In this document: positions 1 to 6,766 of the stretch, piece after piece | How positions within the stretch are numbered: the first letter of the stretch is position 1 | Layout of the letters: each line of letters opens with the position of its first letter | Assembly: GCA_003561715.1 (NCBI GenBank) | Contig: PWVU01000146.1 | Span: 1 to 9,877, forward strand | Direction: 5' to 3' | DNA: 9,877 nucleotides | Source of the DNA: Candidatus Kaiserbacteria bacterium | GTDB lineage: Bacteria > Patescibacteriota > Minisyncoccia > Phycocordibacterales > UBA12088 | Made by a program: the position numbers and the translations under genes | Notes under the pieces: generated by a model | The model's database searches: none | The model's input: only the letters and a program-made list of their open reading frames with translations | Told to the model about the DNA's origin: nothing

Positions 1-1916
1 AATTATTTGTATCAGAGTTTAGCGACAATGCCAAAGATGCTCATGAGCGTCTGGCCGAAGCTGTTGAGCTTGCACTCACTGAATCCAACGGGTTGCTTAT
101 GATTGAACATCCGGACGGCACCTATTCCACACTCTCCTCGAAATTTGTCTGTCCCACCTGCGGCGCCTCGTTTCCTGAAGTAGAACCGCGTCTCTTTTCG
201 TTCAATTCACCCTACGGCGCATGCAGTAATTGTAATGGGCTGGGAACAGTTGGTTTTTTTAACGAGGATGTATGTCCGGTATGCGAAGGGAAACGACTGC
301 GTCCCGAAGCACTCAACGTATTTGTTGGTGGCAATGCCTATGGAGAAGGGAAGAACATCATTGACTTTACGGCAATGACGATCGAGGAAGCGAAATTGTG
401 TATTGCAAACCTCTCCCTGACAGACAAAGAGCGCTCGATTTCAGAAACTATTCTCAAAGAGATCGACAGTCGTTTGCAATTTATGATAGACGTTGGAATT
501 GAGTACCTAACCCTAGACCGTAAAGCTAACACTCTTTCGGGTGGTGAGGCGCAACGCATTCGTTTAGCGTCACAGCTTGGTTCGGGTCTGGTCGGTGCGC
601 TCTATGTACTTGATGAGCCTACTATCGGACTGCATCAGCACGATAACGACAGGTTGATTCAAACCCTTCTTTCCCTTCGCGACTTGGGGAATACCATTAT
701 TGTGGTTGAACATGATGAAGACACTATTTTTGCGTCTGATTATATTGTAGATATCGGTCCCGGAGCGGGTGTCCACGGAGGAGAGATCATCGTATCGGGA
801 TATCTTGAGGACTTGCTCACTGCTAAGAAAAACAACACAGGCTCTTTGACGCTTGCGTATCTGAGGGATGAAAAACGCATCGAGATTCCCGCTGAGCGCC
901 GAAGTGATGAAGCCGGCTGGTTGCGCATACGCAATGGCTCTGCGTTTAATATCTCCCAGATGGATGTCGATATCCCGCTCGGTCGTCTCTCGGTTGTAAC
1001 AGGAGTATCCGGGTCGGGTAAGTCATCGTTTGTCTATGAGATCTTGCACCGCAATCTCCTCGGACGCCTGGAGAAAAGCAAGCGTACCGCTCAGCTCTAC
1101 AACTGTTCAAGCTTTACCGGTACCGAGTATCTTGCGCGTGTGATCTCCATTGATCAAAGCCCTATCGGCAGAACACCGCGGAGCAATCCCGCGACGTATT
1201 CGGGAGCCTTTACGTTTATCCGCGAATTGTTTGCGCAGACGAATGAGGCGCGTGCTCGTGGCTGGAAGCCGGGACGGTTTTCGTTCAATGTAAAAGGAGG
1301 ACGTTGTGAAGCCTGCCAAGGCAACGGCACCATTGCGGTCGAGATGCATTTTCTCCCGACGGTCTACGTGAAATGCGATGTGTGCAATGGCAAACGGTTT
1401 ATGAAAGAAACCCTTGAAGTGCGGTATAAAGGTAAGAACATACATGAGGTGTTGGAGATGACCATTGAAGAAGGGTTGGCATTTTTTGATGACATACCGG
1501 CAATACATGATCGCTTGCAGACGTTAGTCGATGTGGGACTCGGGTACTTACAACTGGGGCAATCGGCAACAACGCTCTCGGGCGGGGAAGCGCAACGAGT
1601 CAAGATCGCATCCGAACTCTATCGTACGCACACGCAGAAAACCATCTACCTGTTGGATGAACCGACGATTGGACTTCATTATGCCGATGTAGCAAAATTG
1701 ATCGATATTTTACAATCATTAGTCGATCGAGGTAACACGGTATTGGTGATCGAGCACAATATGGACCTGATCAAGTGTGCCGATTACCTCATTGATATTG
1801 GTCCGGAGGGAGGCAGTAAAGGTGGCACGGTAGTCGCACGAGGAACACCCGAAGAGGTGGCAAAGCAAAAAGGGTCGCACACAGGCAAGTACCTGAAAAA
1901 AGTACTCAAGAAGTAA
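1..1916 (+). CDS. uvrA: Excinuclease ABC subunit A (UvrA), 3' part
   Basis: UvrA is the damage-sensing ATPase of nucleotide excision repair; it loads UvrB onto lesions. The frame is open from the left edge (first full codon at 3), so about 637 residues are visible and roughly the first 300 of a usual ~940 are missing, including the first Walker A. Seen in order: zinc module CPTC...CSNC (nt 150-233); CPVCEGKRL; ABC signature LSGGEAQ (534-554) and Walker B VLDEP of the first ATPase; second Walker A GVSGSGKSS (1002-1028); GRTPRSNPATYSG; second zinc module CEAC...CDVC (1305-1385); second LSGGEAQ (1575-1595) and LLDEPTIGLH; and the C-terminal IEHN switch. No key residue is missing and the protein ends at the usual place. 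The TTG at 93 is internal, not a start. uvrC follows 548 nt downstream, separated by a receiver gene; uvrB is not in view. Confidence 0.98.
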   Translation, partial: LFVSEFSDNAKDAHERLAEAVELALTESNGLLMIEHPDGTYSTLSSKFVCPTCGASFPEVEPRLFSFNSPYGACSNCNGLGTVGFFNEDVCPVCEGKRLRPEALNVFVGGNAYGEGKNIIDFTAMTIEEAKLCIANLSLTDKERSISETILKEIDSRLQFMIDVGIEYLTLDRKANTLSGGEAQRIRLASQLGSGLVGALYVLDEPTIGLHQHDNDRLIQTLLSLRDLGNTIIVVEHDEDTIFASDYIVDIGPGAGVHGGEIIVSGYLEDLLTAKKNNTGSLTLAYLRDEKRIEIPAERRSDEAGWLRIRNGSAFNISQMDVDIPLGRLSVVTGVSGSGKSSFVYEILHRNLLGRLEKSKRTAQLYNCSSFTGTEYLARVISIDQSPIGRTPRSNPATYSGAFTFIRELFAQTNEARARGWKPGRFSFNVKGGRCEACQGNGTIAVEMHFLPTVYVKCDVCNGKRFMKETLEVRYKGKNIHEVLEMTIEEGLAFFDDIPAIHDRLQTLVDVGLGYLQLGQSATTLSGGEAQRVKIASELYRTHTQKTIYLLDEPTIGLHYADVAKLIDILQSLVDRGNTVLVIEHNMDLIKCADYLIDIGPEGGSKGGTVVARGTPEEVAKQKGSHTGKYLKKVLKK

Positions 1917-1928
1917 TATTACACAACT

Positions 1929-1957
1929 GTTCTAGCGTTAGCGCAAGTGTGTAGAAC
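1929..1957 (+). other. Weak hairpin after uvrA
   Basis: GTTCTA (1929-1934) pairs with TAGAAC (1952-1957), with a small inner GCG/CGC stem. An alternative pairing of ACACAACT (1921-1928) with AGTGTGT (1946-1952) would exclude it. There is no T-run, so it is at best a poor intrinsic terminator for uvrA. Confidence 0.25.
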
Positions 1958-1961
1958 TTGC

Positions 1962-1990
1962 TTGCCATCACGGGTATTGGCTTGTACTTT
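1962..1990 (+). promoter_or_regulatory. Promoter of the receiver gene
   Basis: TTGCCA (1962-1967), a 17-nt spacer, then TACTTT (1985-1990). The -10 match is modest (3/6) but spacing is ideal. The -10 ends 8 nt before the ATG at 1999, so the transcript would have almost no leader. There is no Shine-Dalgarno site. Confidence 0.45.
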
Positions 1991-1998
1991 ACTTGCAT

Positions 1999-2415
1999 AT
2001 GGAACAAGAAACGCGCCCCGTAGTATTAATGGTCGAAGATGATCTGATGTTGCGAAATATTGCAGACCGAGTGTTTACAGAAAAATTTAACGCCACCAGT
2101 TGCGAAGATGCACATTCTGCTTTGTCGTATATGAAGCAACACACGCCAGATGCGGTTCTGCTTGACATCATGCTTCCCGATATGAGCGGCATAGAACTGT
2201 TAGAACGATGGCGCGGTGATGAGACGTATGCAAACACCGCAATCATTATGTTTACCAATTTGTCTGAAACCAAAGACAGAAAAAAAGCGATGGAGCTTGG
2301 TGCTGACGGCTACTATGTGAAAGCAAACATAGATGTGACGGATCTGCCTGATCTTATTGTTAAGCATATTAAAAAGCGCCGTAATCCCGGCTGGAGTTGG
2401 CTCCCGAGTTGGTAG
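1999..2415 (+). CDS. Stand-alone response regulator receiver protein
   Basis: A 138-residue CheY-like receiver, expected to be a cytoplasmic phospho-acceptor for a histidine kinase. Seen: acidic pocket E13-D14-D15 in VEDD, phospho-acceptor D56 in LLDIMLPD, switch Thr T86 in FTN, conserved Lys K108 in YYVKAN. The chain ends about 20 residues after the domain, with a Trp-rich basic tail (KKRR...WSWLPSW) and no DNA-binding or enzyme domain, so any output must be through protein contacts; the tail may be that contact (inference). No kinase gene is in the window. ATG 1999 is preferred to TTG 1993 because of the codon and the promoter just upstream. It sits alone between uvrA and uvrC, and repair co-location does not by itself imply a repair role. 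Confidence 0.9.
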   Translation: MEQETRPVVLMVEDDLMLRNIADRVFTEKFNATSCEDAHSALSYMKQHTPDAVLLDIMLPDMSGIELLERWRGDETYANTAIIMFTNLSETKDRKKAMELGADGYYVKANIDVTDLPDLIVKHIKKRRNPGWSWLPSW

Positions 2416-2431
2416 CTTTGTTTTGACTGGC

Positions 2432-2450
2432 AACCACGGGGTGGTTTTGC
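2432..2450 (+). terminator. Possible terminator of the receiver gene
   Basis: AACCAC (2432-2437), loop GGG, GTGGTT (2441-2446), followed by TTGC; the run of four T is short. It starts 17 nt after the receiver stop codon and overlaps the upstream part of the uvrC promoter. Confidence 0.35.
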
Positions 2451-2456
2451 TAGCAT
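2448..2456 (+). promoter_or_regulatory. Extended -10 promoter of uvrC
   Basis: TGC followed by TAGCAT (2451-2456) reads as an extended -10 element, which can work without a good -35; TTGACT at 2423 is 22 nt away, too far to be ideal. The -10 ends 8 nt before the uvrC ATG at 2465, again predicting a nearly leaderless mRNA. Confidence 0.4.
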
Positions 2457-2464
2457 AGTACTCT

Positions 2465-3697
2465 ATGCGGCGTACTGATCTCGACGCAATATCGCTACCG
2501 GATGCGCCCGGGGTGTATTTCTTTGTGGATGCCCGTAACACGGTTCTGTACGTGGGGAAAGCCACGTCGATCAAAAGCCGAGTGCGCAGTTATTTCTCAA
2601 ACGATCTGATACAAACTCGGGGACCGCGTATCGTCGATATGGTGACACGAGCACACACGGTAACCTTTGAAGAGACCGACTCGGTACTTGAAGCACTTTT
2701 GCTTGAGTCGGTATATATCAAAAAATTTCAGCCCTATGCAAATACCGATGGCAAAGACGGGAAGAGTTTTGCATACGTGGTGATAACCAAGGAACCCATT
2801 CCTCGCATACTGGTTGTGCGAGGTCGTGAACTTGACACTAAAATACCCAAGACGATGCGTTCGCACTGTTTTGGTCCGTTTCCGCATGCCGGGCAATTGA
2901 AAGAAGCACTGCGATTGATCAGAAAGATATTTCCGTTTTTCGATACAAAAAAACCCGTGACTGATGATCATCCCCATCAACGGGGTAAGATATTGTTCAA
3001 TCAGCAAATCGGCTTGTATCCGGCGCTTGACGATTCCGCCGATGCGGCGCGTAGTCGGTATCAGAACAGCATCAAGCACATCGTTATGCTGTTCAAAGGA
3101 CACAAAAAGAAACTTGTGCGTACGCTTGAGCGTGATATGCATAACCATGCAGAGCGAGAAGAGTTCGAAGAGGCGGCACGTATCAAACGTCAGTTGTTTG
3201 CACTCAAGCACATTCAGGACGTGTCGCTTATACGCGAAGATACATGTAAAAACGTCGGTATCAGAGTTGAGGCATATGATATTGCGCATCTCAGTGGCGC
3301 GCATATGGTGGGTGTTATGACGGTGGTTGAGGACGGCGAGGTGAATACTTCGGAGTATCGTCGCTTTACCATCCGTTCCGTACAGAGTTCTCATGACACT
3401 GCGGCACTCAAAGAGGTGCTTGAGCGCCGTCTTGGGCACGATGAGTGGCGTATGCCCTCATTGATCGTCATGGACGGATGTGTCGCGCAGAAACGCATTG
3501 CCGAGCGCACGCTAGCGCAATACGGTATACGCATTCCCGTAGTGAGTGTAGTGAAGGATGAACGACATCGCCCAAAAACACTACTGGGCGCGCGTGAGCA
3601 TATCAGTCTGCGCGAGCAAGACATACTTCTGGCAAATGCGGAAGCCCACCGATTTGCTCTCTCATTTCACCGAAAAAAACGCTCAAAACTTACATAA
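2465..3697 (+). CDS. uvrC: Excinuclease ABC subunit C, short form (UvrC)
   Basis: UvrC makes both incisions around a lesion once UvrB is loaded. This one has 410 residues; E. coli UvrC has 610. Seen: GIY-YIG nuclease (about 11-95; GVY 16-18, YVG 29-31, E81 as likely metal ligand); UVR motif for UvrB binding (about 218-250); RNase H-type nuclease with D272 in YDIAH, D311 in HDTAAL, D337 in VMDG and H395 in AHRFAL, matching the four catalytic positions of the family. The chain stops right after RKKRSKLT, so the C-terminal tandem helix-hairpin-helix is absent. In the stretch that normally reads like CxxxxIGxCxxxC, the protein reads KILFNQQIGLYPALD, with no Cys. Both catalytic centres look intact. 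The start at ATG 2465 fits the GIY-YIG N-terminus and the promoter; no Shine-Dalgarno site is seen. Confidence 0.95.
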   Translation: MRRTDLDAISLPDAPGVYFFVDARNTVLYVGKATSIKSRVRSYFSNDLIQTRGPRIVDMVTRAHTVTFEETDSVLEALLLESVYIKKFQPYANTDGKDGKSFAYVVITKEPIPRILVVRGRELDTKIPKTMRSHCFGPFPHAGQLKEALRLIRKIFPFFDTKKPVTDDHPHQRGKILFNQQIGLYPALDDSADAARSRYQNSIKHIVMLFKGHKKKLVRTLERDMHNHAEREEFEEAARIKRQLFALKHIQDVSLIREDTCKNVGIRVEAYDIAHLSGAHMVGVMTVVEDGEVNTSEYRRFTIRSVQSSHDTAALKEVLERRLGHDEWRMPSLIVMDGCVAQKRIAERTLAQYGIRIPVVSVVKDERHRPKTLLGAREHISLREQDILLANAEAHRFALSFHRKKRSKLT

Positions 3698-3740
3698 GGA
3701 GCGCTTACATATAGGTCAGCGCGGTATACCCAGGTGCCGT

Positions 3741-3769
3741 TTGGCGGGTACGCCATGCTCGGCTACAAT
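3741..3769 (+). promoter_or_regulatory. Promoter of ddl, start-codon proximal
   Basis: TTGGCG (3741-3746), exactly 17 nt, then TACAAT (3764-3769; 5/6 to consensus). Transcription is expected about 7 nt after the -10, which falls on the A of ATG 3776. This argues both for a leaderless mRNA and for ATG 3776 as the start. Confidence 0.6.
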
Positions 3770-3775
3770 AGAGCT

Positions 3776-4747
3776 ATGGGAACCAAAACCAGAGTGGGGG
3801 TCTTGCGCGGCGGGCCGTCCAGTGAATATGACGTGTCACTTCAGACCGGTGCCGCGGTGCTTGAACATCTCCCAAATGACAGGTACGAGCCACTTGATAT
3901 CTTTATTGACAAACAGGGCGTATGGCATCATCGAGGTCGCCCGATGACACCTGAGCGGGCACTATCCCAGCTTGATTGTGCGTTTATTGCGATGCATGGC
4001 ACGTATGGCGAGGATGGCATGGTCCAAAAAATACTGCGCACGCACGGAACGCCATTCACCGGCTCAGACGCAGTCGCCTCATCGATTGCCATGAATAAGG
4101 CGCTTGCAAAAGAGCGTCTCAAGCCGCACGGCATCAAGATGGGGTACAGCAAAGTTGTGCATCGTGACGACATTACCTCCGCATTTATTCATGAAGTGTT
4201 TCGTACGTTTCCGCATCCGTGCGTGATAAAGCCCTTGTCGAGTGGCTCATCGCACGGCGTCGCTATTGCGCGCACGTATCATGAGCTGTTTGATGCCCTG
4301 GTCATCGCCGCCGACCTTACCGAGAGGATCATGCTGGAAGAGTATATTGCGGGCACCGAAGTGACCTGCGGCATTATCGAGGATTTTCGAGGAGAGCGTT
4401 TGTACACCCTCCCTGAGATTGAGATCGTCCCGCATGCAACCAGTGCTTTCTTTGATCATGCCGCCAAGTACGAAGGAAAGTCGGACGAGATCTGCCCCGG
4501 ACGTTTCACGCGGGAGATCAAGGACGAGATCGCGCATCTTGCGCGCATGGTGCACTCAGCACTTGATTTGCGCCATTATTCCCGCAGTGACTTCATTATC
4601 GGCAAGCGGGGTATTCATTTTCTTGAGGTCAACACCTTGCCCGGTCTGACCCCCGCATCGCTCTTGCCAAAGGCGGTTGAGGCGGTCGGGTGCTCGTTCA
4701 GCGAATTTCTGGATCATCTGGTGCAGCTTTCGCTCAAGCGCGCGTAA
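3776..4747 (+). CDS. ddl: D-alanine--D-alanine ligase
   Basis: Joins two D-Ala in an ATP-dependent reaction to supply the end of the peptidoglycan stem peptide; cytoplasmic, ATP-grasp fold. 323 residues, a normal length. Seen: N-terminal VGVLRGGPSSEYDVSL with the substrate-site Glu (E17); HGTYGEDG (74-81); ATP-grasp lysine K152 in VIKPLSSGSSHGV; LEEYIAGTEVT; AKY (Y232, the form expected for D-Ala rather than D-lactate acceptance); R270 and D272 in SRSD; metal ligands E284 and N286 in LEVNTLPG; S295 near the C-terminus. A GTG at 3734 would add 14 residues, but these lie upstream of the family N-terminus and overlap the promoter, so ATG 3776 is chosen. Having it implies that the cell makes its own peptidoglycan. 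Confidence 0.96.
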   Translation: MGTKTRVGVLRGGPSSEYDVSLQTGAAVLEHLPNDRYEPLDIFIDKQGVWHHRGRPMTPERALSQLDCAFIAMHGTYGEDGMVQKILRTHGTPFTGSDAVASSIAMNKALAKERLKPHGIKMGYSKVVHRDDITSAFIHEVFRTFPHPCVIKPLSSGSSHGVAIARTYHELFDALVIAADLTERIMLEEYIAGTEVTCGIIEDFRGERLYTLPEIEIVPHATSAFFDHAAKYEGKSDEICPGRFTREIKDEIAHLARMVHSALDLRHYSRSDFIIGKRGIHFLEVNTLPGLTPASLLPKAVEAVGCSFSEFLDHLVQLSLKRA

Positions 4748-4748
4748 T

Positions 4749-4762
4749 CATACAGGTGTATG
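4749..4762. repeat. 14-bp perfect palindrome over a start codon
   Basis: CATACA-GG-TGTATG, starting 1 nt after the ddl stop codon. The right arm contains the ATG (4760) of the next gene. It could be an operator or a small hairpin hiding the start codon; the loop of two bases makes an operator more likely than an RNA hairpin. Confidence 0.4.
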
Positions 4763-4981
4763 TCGCTCTATTCTCTCTGTAGTACCACCGTACGCAAAGT
4801 GTCGGGGGGTAGAATTGCCGAAGAGCAGGTTCCGATTGTGCTTGCCCTCATTTCAGGTGTACTTATAGTTATATCCCTATTTATCGCTCGTAATGCATTG
4901 CAGGGAGCTCCGGCTGACCTATCCGAGGTCGAACATCTCTATGCTATTCCCGTAGAAGACATACCCTCGCCTGTTCAATGA
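4760..4981 (+). CDS. Small one-TM protein coupled to pilin
   Basis: 73 residues, family not recognised. Residues 1-23 are polar and basic, about 24-44 form one strongly hydrophobic helix (VPIVLALISGVLIVISLFIA), and the remaining ~29 are acidic and Pro-containing (PADLSEVEHLYAIPVEDIPSP). Positive residues before the helix predict N-in, C-out topology. Its stop codon overlaps the pilin start as ATGA (4978-4981), so translation of the two is probably coupled and a shared role at the envelope is plausible (inference): chaperone, minor subunit or membrane anchor for the pilin. There are 12 nt between the ddl stop and this ATG, so it may also be co-transcribed with ddl. A start further in cannot be excluded because no Shine-Dalgarno site is visible. 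Confidence 0.65.
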   Translation: MSLYSLCSTTVRKVSGGRIAEEQVPIVLALISGVLIVISLFIARNALQGAPADLSEVEHLYAIPVEDIPSPVQ

Positions 4982-5490
4982 ATGACTCCCGCGGCTTCAC
5001 CCTTATAGAGTTGTTGGTCGTTATCGCGATCATGGGCATTCTTTCGTCCGTGGTTCTTGCCTCAATCAGTGATGCGCGGGGACGAGCGCGTGATGCGGTG
5101 CGCCTTACGCATATGCGTGATGTACATATCGCACTCGAGCAATTCTTCGAGCGAAACGGTCATTACCCGATACACACCGCCGGCTGGGCGGGAGGTATGA
5201 ATACGTGTACTGCGGGTTGGTTCACGTATGTGCCGGAATATATTCCCGGCATTGTATCGCAAGGCTTTATGCAGGAATTACCACAGGATCCGCGCGCCGA
5301 GACGTGCGCACAGTATTTGTATCGAAGCAATGCAAGCGGGAGCGAGTTCAAATTTCTCGTTCACAACAGAGTTGAGCGTGGACTGGTGGAACAAGGTACG
5401 CCAACAGCCCGATGCCCGGCGGGTTGTCCACCCACGTACTGCACCCAACACACCTTCGGCTTATACTCGCCGGGCGCCGCATGCTGGTAA
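4978..5490 (+). CDS. Type IV pilin / type II pseudopilin, Cys-rich
   Basis: A prepilin-like protein of 170 residues, inserted in the membrane, cut by prepilin peptidase and assembled into a pilus-like fibre. Seen: short leader MNDSRG, then FTLIELLVVIAIMGILSSVVLASI; cleavage is expected after G6, giving N-terminal Phe and the Glu at mature position 5 needed for assembly. Then DARGRARDAVRLTHMRDVHIALEQFFERNGHYP, the usual helix-to-globule transition of GspG-like proteins. The globular part has six Cys (C77, C110, C146, C150, C155, C169), three of them in CPAGCPPTYC, and ends in CW. They suggest three disulfides or a metal site (inference). Partners such as the peptidase or ATPase are not in the window. 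Its stop directly touches the stop of nfeD on the other strand. Confidence 0.9.
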   Translation: MNDSRGFTLIELLVVIAIMGILSSVVLASISDARGRARDAVRLTHMRDVHIALEQFFERNGHYPIHTAGWAGGMNTCTAGWFTYVPEYIPGIVSQGFMQELPQDPRAETCAQYLYRSNASGSEFKFLVHNRVERGLVEQGTPTARCPAGCPPTYCTQHTFGLYSPGAACW

Positions 5491-6759
5491 CTACTTGGTG
5501 ACAGCCCGTACCGAAAGCGTGGTTCCTTTTTTTTCAACGACTTCTATTTCGGTCCCTTGCGTAATAGCATCTTCGCTTATTGCATTCCATCGGTATGAGT
5601 CAACCATCACCGCGCCGCCTTCGGGTGTGATCTCGGTCAATGCGCGCCCCGTTTTGCCGGGGAGTGATTCGACACCGGTCGTCGGTTTTTGCGCAAGCGC
5701 CACGACCGCATTGTGCGATATCCAGAAGAAGAGGATAAGCACCGCAAGCAACATCCCCAGGCTCGTAAAGACCGCCAATCCTTGCATATCGAGCGTAAAG
5801 AACGGCTCGTTGGAGATGAAGAAGAACGAGGCGATAAGCAAGAGACTGCCGACCGCGCCGAATATCCCGAACCCCGGGCTGAGTATCTCGATCGTCATCA
5901 GAAGCACACCCGCCAAAAAGAGAATGAAACCGAGTGTGGAGAGCTCTAATGATCCCATCGACCACAATCCCAAGAACAGTATAGGGATAAAAAAGAGTAC
6001 ATACTCGAATTCTCCCGAGCGAACACTGAAAATGATGCCGAGCGTGCCGATCGTCAGAAGGAGTGAGGCAACGACCGGAAGCGATATAAGCGCAAGAATA
6101 TGCTCAAGCGTGTTCTTCTCTACGACTGTCACCGACGCGCCCCCCAGCCCGCGCGCTTCCAAGAGCTCATCTAATGAACGAGGAGTAAGGTCGATCATAC
6201 CCGCCTCAAGCGCCTCGGCGCCCGTGTAGGTGAGATTGTCAGAGACAAACAGCGCCGCGGTCTGCGGATCTCGCTCGGTCTCTTGTGCGATCGAGCGTAT
6301 CAGGCTTTCCATTGCGGCGACCGCTTTTGGATCTGGCGCTGTATCTCCGCCGAGTGTGCGGGGCTGTGCGGCGCCGATCGCGGCGTTTGGGTGGACTGCT
6401 GCGGTCTGTGCGGAGAGAAGAATGAACGTACCCGCCGAGAATGCAGAAGCGCCCGCATCTCCCACATACGCTGCGGTCGGCACCGTGCTATTGAGCATAA
6501 GTGCCACAATATCTTGTGTCGCACTCACCAAACCCCCGGGCGTATCGAGTGTGACCACAAAGAGCGCCGCGTCGCGCGCCTCGGCAATTCCGTGCGCGCG
6601 CGCCACATGCTGGGTAGTGCCGGTTGTGATCTCGCCGCGGATAGGTACAACCACCACGGTACCATCTGTGTCAGCAAAGACCGCGCTTGTGAGGAGTGTG
6701 AGCGGTGCCAAGAGCATCGCCCCCATCACTACCAGCATCAGCGAAAGAAGTGCACGCAT
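5491..6759 (-). CDS. nfeD: NfeD-family membrane serine protease, long form
   Basis: 422 residues in the long NfeD layout. Signal peptide about 1-29 (ending SAVFA-D); ClpP/SppA-like protease domain about 33-205 with LDTPGG (71-76) and GASAFSAGTFILLSA, where S108 matches the catalytic Ser of archaeal NfeD PH1510; K145 in APDPKAVAAM is the best candidate for the partner Lys. About five membrane helices (near 221-246, 252-266, 272-292, 296-315, 327-347), then the soluble OB-fold typical of NfeD (GKTGRA at about 369-374 through VDSYRWNA to the end). In the family the protease faces outside and the OB-fold is thought to meet SPFH scaffolds. It lies 7 nt downstream of the slipin gene, so the two are one operon. 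No Shine-Dalgarno site precedes the ATG. Confidence 0.92.
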   Translation of the reverse strand: MRALLSLMLVVMGAMLLAPLTLLTSAVFADTDGTVVVVPIRGEITTGTTQHVARAHGIAEARDAALFVVTLDTPGGLVSATQDIVALMLNSTVPTAAYVGDAGASAFSAGTFILLSAQTAAVHPNAAIGAAQPRTLGGDTAPDPKAVAAMESLIRSIAQETERDPQTAALFVSDNLTYTGAEALEAGMIDLTPRSLDELLEARGLGGASVTVVEKNTLEHILALISLPVVASLLLTIGTLGIIFSVRSGEFEYVLFFIPILFLGLWSMGSLELSTLGFILFLAGVLLMTIEILSPGFGIFGAVGSLLLIASFFFISNEPFFTLDMQGLAVFTSLGMLLAVLILFFWISHNAVVALAQKPTTGVESLPGKTGRALTEITPEGGAVMVDSYRWNAISEDAITQGTEIEVVEKKGTTLSVRAVTK

Positions 6760-6766
6760 ACCAAGG

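Noticed and set aside
4810..4815. TAGAAT as a -10 box inside the small TM gene
   Set aside because: No good -35 and no in-frame start at a fitting distance; the ATGA coupling with the pilin explains expression.
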